From positions 3,922,216-3,986,215 of the forward strand of contig CALNVZ010002100.1 in assembly GCA_940671915.1 (NCBI GenBank): DNA of 64,000 nucleotides, in the 5' to 3' direction. This document shows, piece after piece, positions 1-12,440 of the stretch. The position numbers and the translations under genes are program-made. This stretch comes from Paracentrotus lividus. Lineage: Eukaryota > Echinodermata > Echinoidea > Camarodonta > Echinidae. The notes under the pieces are model-generated. The model saw only the letters and a program-made list of their open reading frames with translations, was not told the DNA's origin and did no database searches. Each line of letters opens with the position of its first letter. Within the stretch, counting starts at the first letter, position 1.

Positions 1-167
1 TTTCCTTAAGCATGGTTTTTAATTTATAGAAAATGATTGCTTCTTTTAGTCAGGTAAAAATAAACCAAGCAAAACATTAATCAATCATTTTCATAGCCTT
101 TTATCTCTCATGATTTTTAGTTGTTGTATATAATCATTTGTATACTCTCCTTGTAAATCTTTGGTAG

Positions 168-814
168 ATTCAAGATGAGAAACTAGAATTCAGTGCTAAG
201 GCACACAGCAAAGTGGGATCACTAGACAATGCTGATCATCAACCTACCGGCGGGGATGTCAAGGTAATAATAGGCTTAATTATAAGTGAAATATCATAAA
301 CCCGTAATTCTCAGACTCTCAAAATGATCTTTCCTTGGAACTCAAAACCCCAATTGTTGGTGAAAGAATGCAGCTGAACTCTCAAAAAATCTTGCCTTGC
401 CAAAAGTTTGGAAAATTTGGTATTTCATTCATTCATGTTGTTGGATAACATGAAATTGCCAAACAGTGACATGACTCACCAATTTCCAATTCACGATATT
501 TTTAAAACAGATTTAATGTCTTTTTTAAAAACATCTCTTTCCGTAAATCTGATTTTCCTGGCAAGCAACTTCAATAAATCTTTCATCACAATTCATAGAT
601 TGATTCCTCAGGTTTTTTATAGAATGATCTGCAATGTATAATTGAGGCAAACACATGAGGGTGGCAATTGAAACAAACTTCTTGATTGTCTTTTATTGTA
701 TTTTTATTTTTATTTATTTTTATTCTTTTCCCCTCTTTTTTCCTTTCTCAGATATTTGATGAAAAGCCTACATTCCAGCACGTATCACCACGTACAGACG
801 ATGGTATCCACTAG
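168..814 (+). CDS. MAP2/MAP4/tau-family microtubule-associated protein, 3' terminal exons (partial)
   Basis: Two coding exons are visible: 168-263 (96 nt, phase 0, acceptor ttggtag, donor gtaata) and 752-814 (acceptor after a long pyrimidine tract ending ctcag, stop TAG 812-814). The first encodes 32 residues containing KVGSLDNADHQPTGG, the tau-type microtubule-binding repeat signature (K-V/I-G-S-x-x-N-x-x-H-x-P-x-G-G). The second encodes IFDEKPTFQHVSPRTDDGIH, which lines up with the conserved tail that follows the last repeat in vertebrate MAP2/tau (I-E-x-x-K-L-T-F ... T-D-x-G). Both exons keep phase 0, so the repeat exon joins directly to the tail. By family knowledge the protein binds and stabilises microtubules through these repeats. 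Upstream exons lie outside the window. Which of MAP2, MAP4 or tau it is cannot be decided, since invertebrates usually have one ancestral member. Confidence 0.85.
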
Positions 815-1205
815 TCACATCAAAGATCTACAATCCTATGGCTGTGACTTTCGCTTGAATGGTGACCCTTTCTTCAATGGATGAGAACAGGTATCCTACT
901 GGGTTATGTGACAAAGAATCCCCGCCATGGTGGTCCCTGAATGTGCACACCACTCATATCAAAGGTCTACAATCCCATGGCTGTGACTTTCCCTTGAACG
1001 TTGACCCTTCCTTGAGACGATAAGAACAGATTTCCTACTAGGTTATGCGACAAAGGAACCTTGAAATGGTCGTCTGAATGTGCACACCAGTCATATCAAA
1101 GATCTACAATCCTATGGCTGGGACTTTCCCTAGAATGGTGACCCTTTCTTTAGGTGATAAGAACAGATTTCCTACTAGATTATATGACAGATGATCCCTG
1201 CATAG
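808..1205 (+). repeat. three-unit tandem repeat, about 138 bp, in the MAP-family 3' UTR
   Basis: Units begin near 808, 948 and 1086, each with a version of CATATCAAAGRTCTACAATC, then CTATGGCTGTGACTTTC, then GATAAGAACAGATTTCCTAC. The first unit overlaps the stop codon of the preceding gene, so the array was built from the start of the 3' UTR. No conserved frame runs through the units. Confidence 0.8.
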
Positions 1206-4200
1206 TGCTCACCAGCCTTCCGTATGAGGCAGTTGTGATTACAATGATCATGAAGATCTTATATGAGGGATAGGAGAAACCTTTCATGTTTGCACTTAGG
1301 AGTGTCCTATATGAACGCCGTTAACACTGACATGTTTTATTGGTCATAACTTCAAAACACCCCAAGAGAATATGTAATGGATCTTTCACCTAAACAAAAA
1401 TTAGCTTACTAGCATGGGTCCTTATCCTGAAAAGCTGAGCGTATGAAGCAAATCGTAATGTACGATCTTTGTAAAGAACCATTATGAGAGAAGAAACTAT
1501 TCAGACCACTTGTAATGTAATTACTGGTGATAATGTGGCAGTCATATACACAATGCATGGATGGCACATTGAAATTGTGATCATTGTGTTGTAAATTGTA
1601 GGCACAACTTTTGTCAAGATTTTAGGCTATATAATTAAGGTGACAAAATGACAACAAATGCAAAAAAAAAAAAAAAAAAGGGTTGCTGGCGTATTAGGGC
1701 CTATATAGACCCAGAAGATACAAAGAAAGCACATGTTGAAAAAAAACCCCACACACTTGACCAAAGAGTTTTTATCAAACGAATACAAAAGCACAGAACA
1801 AATAGGTAATTTTTCTGTGCGTTGACCGTGCATCATGTATGTGTAACTTCATGTGTGAAATGTCACAAGCCTCAATTACAATAAAATGCAAGGGCTGAAA
1901 TTCAAAATCTGTAAAGTCCTTGACGGATAAATGTTCATTTAATAAGCAAAGTTTATAGCAACCCATATTTGCACTGGCTTGGTCAATTATGGACAGATTT
2001 TTGTCGCAGCTGCACGTTAAAGGTATAAATACATAGCTACTGGAATTAAGCATGGCACTGAACCAAACTGTGATATTGTGACAATTGTGACAATCCATTA
2101 TATCATTACCAGAACTCAAGTTCCCTTCAACTAAGAATTCAAATGAAATTTTCCACACATCATATTGCTCCAACTCATGCCGTTCAGAGATTTTCTGACA
2201 TAAGAAGATCACAGCCATTTGATGAAGCCCACAAACAACTATTATAGTACCATCTGCTTTCACTAAGAATCAATCTCTCAAACTCTTTACATGTGAGGGA
2301 GAGTAAATGATGTGTTTCATTATAATTGTCTTGTTGATATAATGTGTACATGTATGTATTCTTATCATGTAAATATGAAAAAGATAATGAAAGATAGATC
2401 ATTTGACAATGCTATGATTTTTAACTAGTTTGTTCCAACTTGCATATTTATGTGTTTGTGGCAAATTTCGCATTGCAAATATTAGGTTATATATGTACTG
2501 TGGTTTGGTTTAGGTAGAACATTTTTTGGGAAATTTGCAATAACATCTTTTAGTATAAAATTCAGCTTAGCATCATCATATTTAGTGTTCACTATTATAA
2601 TATTGGATGTGAAAGTTCCAAAATATCTGAATATTGTATGCTAAAACGGACTGAATTATTTTTAAAATCATATTTTACTTTGTGTAACCATTGTCAAGAT
2701 TTTATTGTAATATCTAAGAAGTTGATCAGTTTGTTCATAATCATACAATTTTACTATATTATGCAAACTATTTCCCCCCTATATGTGTGTATTTGCTGTC
2801 AGAAGTACACTGAATACTAATTAAAGTGCATGGAATACATGTTACCACAAAATACATTGCATCAAACAGGCTTTAAATTGAAATGAGATTTAGTTTTGTT
2901 GTGATTAATCATGAATGAGGAACAGAAAATTTATAAGCCTATGCTTATCCTTTATTGATGTAGAATGATAGTTTTGGTAAAATAGACTGAAAAGACAATG
3001 ATCTTGTTTACATTTTTGAAGAAAATTTCAATTCATGCACAATCAATATGCAGTATGTACCCAATATTCTCATATTCATAATACACATTCAATGCAATTA
3101 AGCTGCTACAGTGCTCATTTTCATGAAAATAGTAAAATTTTCACGATTTGTTTGCAAACAAACTGTATTGTTTCGATTATTTTGCTTTCATGTAATCTGA
3201 AAACCAAAATGTTGTAAGTGGAGAAATATTGTCAAAATAATTGCAGTAAAATATGATGAATATACAATCATATTTAATGATACAATCATGAAATATGTCT
3301 GAATTGCTGTACACTATAGAAATTAACATAATACTGATCAGACTCCTGTACACTATTGAAAATGGTGTTAAACTTTGTCATGTTTTATGTTTCAATCTTA
3401 TTTGCAAACCCAACTATTGTGGATTTAGCTCACGAACTATTGCATGAATAAATGAAACATACAGTTTTGTTGAACATTTCTTCTGAAAAAATTGTTTATT
3501 TAATATTCTTTGCTGCTTTGTAAGAAAAAATATATACAATAAAATATACTAGGCTGTATATGTATATTATGAGTAGGCAATTTCATATAGAAATTATTTG
3601 TAATGAATTTTAATCACCGAAATGACTTACAATAATAGAACATTGAATGATGACATCTGTATCTTTTGAGGTTATAATTGTGTTGCTATGAATTGAATTG
3701 AATTGAATTGAGGATAACAGAACATGGCCTTGGCCATTCACTTTGAACGAACTGCAGCTAAAAAGAATTTTACATTTACATCTCATTGTTTAGAATTACT
3801 TTCCCTCTTTACACTTGAATGATTGAAATCCTGACAATAGATACATGTATCTACAAATCCATGATCATCTTTCAATTATAACCATTGAATTGTCATTTTA
3901 ACACAGCTTGTAGTATGTACATGTATTGCACAAGGTTGGCTATATTACTTAAGATTTAGTTTCCTAGGTACAGTAGAATATGACATATATATCATACTGA
4001 GATGAAAAAAAAAAGCGAAAACAAAACAAAAACAAAAACATGTTATCAGTCTAGAAATCTCTGAGATATAATGACTATTATCCACTGCCAATTTTGTGAA
4101 TCCTTGTGTTTATGAAGTAGAATGGTTAAGTAGAGCAACATATTTCTTTCTTGAGTAATTATCACATTAATATCAATATTCTAGCATGGTCATTCTTTGT

Positions 4201-5880
4201 GGTTTTTATCCCGTCTGTAAATTCTATTTAAAGTCAACCACTTACTATTCACAAACACTTATTTTGGTTGGAATTTGAAGTAGAAGTTGATTTTATGAAG
4301 ATGCATTAAAAAATTTTTTTTTTTAGAGATAGCCTGTTAGTTCAGTAAATCACAAGAAAACAACTTGCTGTTCATTTTAAACATGTAATCTATTGCTATA
4401 ACATTCCCTAATTTGTGCCATTTTCTTTACAAATGTAGAAATACCTAACTGCCAAGACATTTTGCCATTAATTTTGCTACAATTTCACAAAAGACAAAGC
4501 AATGTTTACAGATGAAATTCAGCACTTTGTATTGGAGTAAAAACACATTTTATCGGTAAATCAATTTTGCAAGGATTTTATTCTTTGTAGATATATTTTG
4601 TATTTATGTGGATTATCATCTGATCTTAATGGCAGTTAAATCGTAAATATAAATCATGAATATTTTATTACACAGACCAGAAATCACATTGTGCGGTAAT
4701 ATGTGCGTAAAATATCACTTATAAAATCATTTGGAATTCTATGAGAGAAATGTACTTTAAAAGTTTATTGCACTTTATATACTGGCGAGTTCTGTATAAT
4801 GCGATATTGCAACAAGAATGACATTCAAGTCCATTGGAACATGAAAAGCATTGCATTAGAACTATTGTAGATATATGTTTGCACCGCACTTATATTAAAG
4901 TACAATTTAAATGGGTCTGATATGTAGACTACAAAGATTATAGTCACAAGTTCATAGAACTCTAGAAGCGTGCTAAAAGCAACCAACGACTTTAGAGTCT
5001 TGCGTATCATACAAGTAATTGAATAAGCTTACTTTATATATCATATGCCACTGTAGTAATAGTCACAATAAATTTTGTTTAGAATTCTCTTATAAACACT
5101 AAATTTGCAAAAGATCCAAGCATAATTTACCAGGGATTTGTATATTGAGCTCTTAATCATAAAGATAACAAAATTAACAGCAATATCCAATAAAAAGCTT
5201 ATAAAAGGAGTATGCAGAAAAATTACAGCTTTGGTTAAAGTAATTCATTTTAAATATATACTTAAAAGAGTTTGTTTGGCATAAATGTGGACATATAAGT
5301 TCCTTTGTTGAATTTTTAGGAGGATAAATTTACAATGGAATCAACTCATTCTGCAGTTCTAATGGTGTTCAATTTAGTCTGCAGTAGTACAAACAAATTT
5401 CGGCAATACTTTTGAGCAAAGTAATTCATAGAAATCATTATTTAGTCATCTTAAATATGAAACTGCAAACAAATATTGTGAATTGTATATTTTAAATAGA
5501 AGCAATGTCTTCAGCCTTTTTAGAGGTAGGTTATATAAAGTATGTGTAATCTTTTGCAAAAAAAAAAAATTGCTATATTAAAAAAGAAAAATTGTTGCAT
5601 GATTATATTTTGTCTGTATACAAGTGAAGTGAAAAGTCTTTTCTTGCATTCTACTTAATTGATAACTTATGCTCTTTGCTCATTGCTTAAATTAAAATTC
5701 TTCACAAGATATCTGCGATTAAATTAATAAATTTGTGAAATTAAACATATCTATGAGTTGTGTGGAGCTTCTTTACATAATCCATGCTTTTCTGAGTTAC
5801 ATAATAAAGTAAAGAGATAGAGTCAAGAGAGACAGAGAGAGGGAGACAGAAGGAAGGAATAGGGCATTCCCTCATGGAGC
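1206..5880. other. AT-rich 3' UTR / convergent intergenic DNA
   Basis: No gene is recognised. The stretch is strongly A+T rich, with homopolymer runs (A near 1662, T near 4314), a short GAATT run near 3689-3711 and several AATAAA-like sites (for example near 3448). The MAP-family transcript probably ends in this stretch, but I cannot say where. A 162-codon open frame on the minus strand (2263-1775) has no recognisable domain and I do not call it a gene. Confidence 0.5.
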
Positions 5881-6020
5881 AGTAGCGGACCCAGGCTTAC
5901 ATCACACCACAAAAATATCCGCCCATGCCCAAACATAAAAGAGACGCTATTGTCCATAATCAATTGAGCCTGCATGATCCTTTCAAATTGAGAATCCTGG
6001 ATCCGCCCATTTGGAGTGCA
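5880..6020. repeat. dispersed hairpin-like repeat (copy 1 of 3)
   Basis: Begins AGTAGCGGACCCAGGC and ends CCTGGATCCGCCCAT, which are rough inverted complements, with CCCATGCCCAAACATAAAAG inside. Related copies occur in ELAC1 intron 4 (9905-10020) and, inverted, in the thioesterase first intron (16676-16803). It is a short non-coding interspersed element, probably MITE-like. Confidence 0.6.
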
Positions 6021-6101
6021 AAAACAAAGTTACAAAGATTTCCAAAATGGGAAGGTTTGTTTTTATCTATCCCTTACCATTGATAAAAGGGGCAGCAATC
6101 A

Positions 6102-9100
6102 TCATCTTTTTGCTGGAATGTTGATGGTCATGAAGTCCTCTGCTGCTGTCACTCTTCCTCCTGGAAACGATGCTTTGGTTTGATCTAGAAGCTTCTGAAC
6201 AGACTCATCCCCCTCCTGTAAGAAAAATGATGGGAGAGAGGGAGAGGGAGAGAAAAAGGGAGAGGAAGAGAGAGACAGAGAGAGAGAGAGAGAAAGAAAG
6301 AAAGAGAGAGACAGAGAGAGAGAAAGAAAGGGAAGAGTTAAAACCACATAAGTCCAAAGCATTGTAAGAGAGGGTCATGTGAAATTAAAATCACTAGTAT
6401 AAATAAATATATTGAGATATATTTGCACACAGGTTTTAACTAAACCTGTTTTTCTCCCCTATTGCATTACAATAAATTTAAACAAGAAATCTGGAAAGGA
6501 TAATTTTCATAAAATTATTCAACCCCTGAACTCCTGAAAAAGACGGAGATGTTGCCATCAAAAATTCGAGAAAAAATAATAAACTAATTGATAACATATA
6601 AGGCATGAACTATTTACTATTTTTTCATTCTGGACCTAATACGTGAAGCTCTACAATGTTTGTACATACATAAACATGTATATTCAAATAATTATAATTT
6701 GAGAATGTAAATAATTGTTTTTCATGACACACTGTTCAAACAAACTTTTCCTTTATGTGATATTGAAAGAATATCACATCAGGGAAAGGTTTGTTCGTAC
6801 AGTTTGAATAAGAATGGTTTGTTTGAATAAGGATATAAATGATCATTTTTCATGACAAACTGTTTGAACAAACCTTTCTCTCATGTGATATTGGGTAGTA
6901 TCGCTGACTGAAGTGACTGATAATCAGATGCTGGCAATTGATCTGAGCAGCAAACTGACCCGCCATAGCTGTTCACAAATAAAACGGACAAAATATATTA
7001 CAAAAATGAAAATGCTGAAGAGAAAAGCTGAAAAGGGGGTAGTAAGAGGGAAGAGTCTCAATTCATGTTTCCCACCCATCTGACCTATGTTTTTCAAAAA
7101 AATGTTGCTTGGTTGATTGGGTTTAAACAGTCGATCAATTATGTTTATTTGCACCTGGGACCAACATCACTATGTCACCATATGAATAATGTTACCACAT
7201 TGTAGACAGTTTTGTACATGGCTGCAGATAAGTGAACACCAGTCAACCAACCTTTTGGATGGCACTTTAAATTCAAGTTATTTGTAAAGTCATACACATT
7301 GTTTGGTGAAACACCCCAGAGAATTAAAAGAAAAAAGAAAAAAGAAGGAATACATGGAAAAGGCATTGCGCTATTTTTTTACTTGGAAATACATTTGTGA
7401 TACTGTATAAGCCAATATTTTCGGTTACAGATATTTTTGGTCTGGAAAGGGAAATTTGCGAGAGCCTAATTTTGCGATTTTTGTGATGTTTTCATTACTA
7501 TGAATAGCCATACACATTTTTCGCAAAATAAAACCACCGCAAAAATAACCACTTATAGAGTAATCAAAGAGGGCATAGAAGAGTATGTAATAAGAATGGG
7601 AACCAACATATGCTCCAGTGACAATTTCTTTAGTTTGTCTAAAGGGTTAGGGTTATGGCTGCGATTGAGGTTTAGGGTTAGGTTAGGTAAAGTGTGAAGT
7701 CCAAAGCTGAAGCTTGTTATTTGATTAGGGGTTGAATGTGGAGCAATTATCATAGACTTAATCAGGGGGTGTTTCACAAAGAGTTAAGTAGACTTAAAAA
7801 TCGCACTTAAATTGTTAGTTTTGTGTGTTATATTACGCATCACCTCATTGGATTGACCGTGCTCAGGGGATGCGCGCCATTGTGAAATCTATCAATTAAA
7901 TTGCGCGTTGTAAAACATGATGCGGGTAGAAGATAAGTGCGACTTTAAGTCTACTTAACTCTTTGTGAAACACCCCCCTGAATGTAGATACTTGACAGAT
8001 GGAATAGTTCAAGACTCAAGTTAATGCTAGACATGGGAGCTGGTGCACAGTAGATTCAAGAAAACCCTGAAATTTCTTTGATAGTACGCACCTGGTGTAG
8101 AGTGGCCTCTATCAACGCATCGATCATGATGTTCATTTTCTAAGGTAGCTTCATGGACGAGAACATCAGCATTCATGGCAATGGGAATGATTCGAGATGA
8201 CTCCTTTGTGTCTCCTAGGATTACTTTTATAAGGAAAAAGAAAGATTCTGATGATCATCATCATATTCACAAGTGGCTTGATAATGATTGCAAGTAAGTC
8301 TATTTTGTATATCACAGGACAGTTCATAGACATATTTTTATTTCATTTTTCACTAAAAAATGATTCTTTATCAAAGAATTTAAACACTCTCTTGAAACTC
8401 TCATGGAACATACCCTCTTCAAGAGAGGTTATTATCATCAGGAGAAGTCTGTCCTAGGACAGATTTATCACCCTAATCATCCATTCTATGCACTCCACAC
8501 ATATTGGTTTTGGGCCAACCGCCATCGACTCCACAATTGGTTTATAAGACATTATCAAGGAAAGCTATATGTGGTCCTCCTCTCATCCCTTCAGAAGCCC
8601 TTCTACGACTCTGATCAGGAGTCTGTTGTGTTGCAATATGTGTCCCAACCAATTGTGCTGTTGCCTTTGTGACACTTCCAACAGCATATGTTCATCTAAG
8701 ACACACCTTCATTTGTGACTCCATCCCTCTACGACTCTCCTACCTTGTACCAATTTTAGGGGGGGGGGGGGTAACGAAAACATAAAGTGAAGCCAAAGAC
8801 TTACCAACTTTTCTTCCTGGTCTTGTTGGTCCAAGAACATCTTGTGGTCTGATAACTGAACCATCCGGAGCTACAACCTCTTGACCAGCCTTGATCTTGG
8901 CATACAATGGACCTGGTGGAATACCCTTAGACTTGAGAATATCTGGATCTAACCTGTGTCAACTAAACATTCAAACAATTACTTTGATTTTAGCATACAA
9001 TGGACGTGATGGGATTCCCTTTGATTTGAGAATATCTGGATCTAACCTGTGTACAAGAAATATTCAAACAATCAATTTGATTTCGGCATACAATGGACCT

Positions 9101-10292
9101 GGTGGAATTCCCTTAGACTTGAGAATATCTGGATCTAATCTGTGTACAAGAAACTTTAAATTAGGCACATACCACCTTGTCAATGATAAATGCAGTTTAA
9201 ATTTTGGATCATGAAATGATTATCGTATCTGCCTGTTTAAGGTTTCCCTGACATATCACATGAATTTTACCCTGTGACTTAGCAGAGCAGCATAGATCAT
9301 GAATTAGGGCTTTCTGCTGTGCAATATTATGCCATATTGCATGGTCTATTGTTAGTCCTGCTTTTAACACTTGATCCCTTCTGAATAATGACCATGTATC
9401 AAATAATAATAATTATATTGGATGGCTTTACTTCATGGGATACGAGAATATTCCACTCGTTAGGGCCAATTTTGCTCTCATCTTAGTTTTGTGCAATACT
9501 GACCCTAACTCGTGGAATATTTCTGGTAACCCATTCTGATCCACCCAATATAATATAAAAGATCATCTTACCTGCCTGGTTGACGTTTCTCTTTGAAGAC
9601 ATATCCCACACAAGGTACCCTGTGACTTAGCGGAGCAGCATGGATCATAAAATGGTCATCTTCAAATCTACAAAGTAAAAGCAAAATCATTATCAGTAGT
9701 TAGACATATAGAATTCCTTTGAACAATAATATTTAATTAAACCATAGTGTTAGATTGAACTACACATTACATATAATATTACCATGATATTAAATAAGAT
9801 TAGACAATTAATTTGGTCTACCTACATTTGATAAGTTCCGTCTTCTTTCATATCTATATCTTGTCCGCATTGTTCACTGGGATGTAATAAGACAATTCAT
9901 TGGTCCTGTAGCGGACACAGCCTGACATCATGCAACTAAAAGTCTCAGCCCATTCCCAAACATAACAGAGCTGCAGATAATTGGGCCTACAATTTATTTA
10001 AAAATTAGATTCTTGGATCCCAGCCTGTGGTCTACCTACATTTGATAAGTTCCGTCTTCATTCATACTGATATCTCGTCCACATTGTTCACTGGGATGTA
10101 ATGCACCCTCTGCCTCATGTGAGGGCTTCCATGTCTAAATATAGAAATCAAAAGGTGATCTTAAATTAAAGGACTTAATCTTCTTACTGTAGGCTTTACT
10201 GGTATTCCAGTATCACATTAAAATTGTTATAAGCACAATCATTAGTTTTTGTTTTTGATTTTGTTTGTTTTGTTTGTTTGTTTGTTTGTTTG

Positions 10293-10339
<47 letters not shown>

Positions 10340-12440
10340 GGGGGGGGGGGTTGAATGATTAGTACAAATAGTAATATAGAGAAAATTCAGCATATCAGAG
10401 AACAAAATTCTCACTGAAAATTGGCTCAAGGTGCAGTTGAAGCAGTCTTGAGCATGTTACATTGGATTATGGGATAGCTTAAATGCCCCACTTACTTCTG
10501 GTTGAAGCATTTTTTATTTGATTCATATTTAACAATCAAATAGAGGAGACAGCATAAAACTTGCTACATGACTAGAGCATTTCATTAGCATGGAAAATGG
10601 TGCTATTATTATCATTATAACAACTTATGACCCTATTGCTGCCTATTCTATTCTAAATCGGAGCTACCCCCATAATGGGTCGTTACGGGCTGGCTTAAAC
10701 GGAAAATGCAAAATAAATTATAAATATCTGATGATGTGAAATGTAGTTTTCTTCTGCATATAACAAGAATACTGGAAGTTGCTGGGGCACAGAAGTAAAT
10801 GGTGAATTCCCCCTGTATTAAAGCTACATCAAAGAATTTTTTGATATAATGTCAATGGAGAGAAATATAAACAAATACCTATGTTTCAAACATGTATGAT
10901 TTCTCAATGTTAGATTTAAGGGGAGATATGCCTAATATGGCTGCATTTTCTAGAAGATCGCATGAGGGTCAAAGTAAAAGTAGATCATGGCTTAGAAATG
11001 ATTTTTAATATCTAAATCTTACCTCCCAATCATGAGGTAAATCAGAATCTGGAACTCTGAGCTCATGTACGACATATGAGTATGAAAGCTCTGATCGGGA
11101 TAGCTCCAAGCTTACACGGATATACTTTCTCAAACCCTGAACAACAAAGACAAAAGGAAATTCATAAAAATTGATTTACATGTGAATAAGGTCATCAAAT
11201 CCATTAAGTGGTAAACCTGTACACAAAATATACTCACCAACTTTACTTTAACAAGCTAAAAATAGATAAATAGGTAAAAACCAAAAACCAACAATATAGG
11301 CTGGCATGAAAGTCAACTAAAAATAACTCCTTGTGCTGCTTAGTGCAATGCTTAGTGCACTAACATATAAACCGACCAGTCCCCATCGCGAAGACGGTGC
11401 TGTCTATAGTTAACTAACATAGAGCTTTTACCACTGTGATTCTCTAGAAGTAATTTTTTTACTTGCATGTAACGGATATGAATTTTTTCAATTAGAAAAA
11501 TAAGAGACATACCCGAGGACCGTATATCTCCATGAGATTGCCCTCTCTGTCAGGATCCATGAAGGCAGCGCTGAGAGTGCACAAAAGACCTGGTAAGCCG
11601 AAGGAATGGTCCCCATGGAGATGTGTGATGAAGATCTTTGTGATGCGGCCGGGTTTCACGCTACTCTTCATCAATTGTATCTGGGTTCCTTCTCCACAAT
11701 CAACTAACCATACCTCTCTCTCTGTATCAAGATAAACACCTTTCCAATAACAAAGTTTTTAAAACTGTAAATGTAAATTACTATTAGATAGCCTAAGTTT
11801 ATTTGACATTTAAACACTCTTAAATGAAAATAGAAAAAAAAAAGGTAACAAAAAAGATTCTCTAAAATTTTATAGGTTGGCTTACATGGTAACGTATAGA
11901 CCTTGTTGTTCCATTCATAGCTATGACACACTTTCTGACAAAAAAAAAAAAAAGAAAGAAAGAAAGAAAAAAAGAAAAAAAGAGAATGATCATTGTCAGA
12001 TCATGCATGATCATGAGACACAAAAAAAAAACATTTTGTTATATGACTCTTATGAGACAACAGTAAATCTACCCTTAGTCAGTCTATGTCTCATTTAAAT
12101 GATTTAATACATATTTTCAACGTTCCCAAGTCAGATTAGCTGAACAACAGTGCAGTGTGCGCGCAGCGAGTATACGCAGCGGAGGCTCCGCTGCTGCCTG
12201 GGCTGCCGCTGGGGACTGGGGGCTGGCAACGGCATGGCTGGCGCTGCCAATGCAAAACCAACACAGTCTCCAAGTCCAAGTCAAGAGCAAGTTAGGCGAA
12301 AACGGTTTTTTATAATGTCATATCTGATTTTTAAACGCATGTATATCATCTATAGTCTTACCACTCCTCAATAATGTGCCTGATACTCCACGAGAGGGTG
12401 ATGGATGAGCAGACGCTGTTCCTAAAAAAATTAAGTCCAT
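6102..12440 (-). CDS. ELAC1: ELAC1, short-form tRNase Z (zinc phosphodiesterase, tRNA 3' endonuclease), complete
   Basis: Nine coding exons join in frame to 360 residues (human ELAC1: 363): 12440-12362, 11721-11513, 11136-11023, 10134-10040, 9667-9572, 8953-8805, 8223-8092, 6968-6874, 6215-6102 (stop TGA 6104-6102). Most junctions are ordinary GT-AG. The start [18 protein letters not shown] matches the family; the next in-frame ATG, at 12482, would add 14 residues without homology. Metallo-beta-lactamase fold residues are visible: HLHGDH at 60-65 (zinc ligands), LGD at 250-252, HEAT at 271-274, GHSTP at 287-291 and HFSQRY at 310-315. The [10 protein letters not shown] stretch in exon 6 corresponds to the exosite-arm region of short tRNase Z. 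The enzyme cuts the 3' trailer from pre-tRNAs and, in vertebrates, repairs cleaved tRNA ends. The weakest splice sites are the exon 7 acceptor (tataaaag) and the exon 8 donor (gtttgt). Confidence 0.93.
6232..6338. repeat. GA/CT-rich microsatellite next to the ELAC1 last-exon acceptor
   Basis: An imperfect (GA)n tract on the + strand. On the transcribed strand it is a CT-rich stretch of about 100 nt that ends just before the exon 9 acceptor at 6216, so it extends the normal pyrimidine tract several-fold. Confidence 0.85.
6710..6895. repeat. inverted/direct repeat copies of the ELAC1 exon 8 3' end
   Basis: The exon 8 end with its donor (around 6866-6895: AAACCTTTCTCTCATGTGAT) is echoed directly at 6740-6765 and in inverted orientation at 6773-6795 (ATCACATCAGGGAAAGGTTT). 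The two outer pieces form a hairpin around 6765-6772. Confidence 0.6.
7759..7982. mobile_element. MITE with about 36-bp terminal inverted repeats, ELAC1 intron 7
   Basis: Left end TCAGGGGGTGTTTCACAAAG followed by AGTTAAGTAGACTTAAA; the right end at 7945-7982 is its inverted complement, ending TTTGTGAAACACCCCCCTGA. It is about 220 bp and non-coding. A transposase source cannot be named. Confidence 0.8.
8979..9155 (-). repeat. two extra partial copies of ELAC1 exon 6 (acceptor plus 5' half)
   Basis: The first about 60 nt of exon 6 with its acceptor (CACAG before GTTAGATCC) recurs at about 9038-8979 and 9137-9075, giving three tandem units of about 95 bp together with the true exon. Both extra units carry the CACAG acceptor but no donor, and reading into them from exon 5 soon meets a stop (TGA after IVC-like codons). 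They would act as decoy acceptors or be silent. Confidence 0.8.
9236..9310 (-). repeat. degenerate copy of ELAC1 exon 5
   Basis: The minus strand reads ATGATCTATGCTGCTCTGCT then AAGTCACAGGGTA, close to exon 5 (ATGATCCATGCTGCTCCGCT...). Changes and indels remove the coding potential after about 40 nt. Confidence 0.75.
9407..9552. mobile_element. short hairpin MITE, ELAC1 intron 5
   Basis: Ends ATTATATTGGATGG and CCACCCAATATAAT are inverted complements. Inner segments GAATATTCCACTCGTTAGGG and CCCTAACTCGTGGAATATTT also pair, so the whole 145 bp can fold on itself. Confidence 0.65.
9814..9888 (-). repeat. partial copy of ELAC1 exon 4 (3' half with donor)
   Basis: The minus strand encodes [14 protein letters not shown] against [14 protein letters not shown] in the true exon at 10040-10134, with the same CAAAT/GTAGG donor. 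No acceptor is visible at the exon 4 position, so it looks like a non-functional fragment, although its frame is intact over about 20 codons. Confidence 0.8.
10287..10351. repeat. long poly-T followed by poly-G homopolymer tract
   Basis: About 50 T then about 12 G on the + strand, in ELAC1 intron 3. It is preceded by a (TTTG)n run from about 10255. Confidence 0.9.

Noticed and set aside
1775-2263. 162-codon minus-strand open frame with several Cys and His
   Set aside because: It lies in the AT-rich 3' flank of the MAP-family gene, has no recognisable domain, signal or splice context, and could occur by chance.
8891-9214. 107-codon + strand frame with three near-identical repeats ([20 protein letters not shown])
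   Set aside because: This is the antisense of the triplicated 5' half of ELAC1 exon 6, not a repeat protein.
12150-12300. GC-rich stretch taken as a coding exon or CpG promoter
   Set aside because: It lies inside ELAC1 intron 1, its frame has no homology, and ELAC1 splices cleanly from 12362 to 11721 without it.
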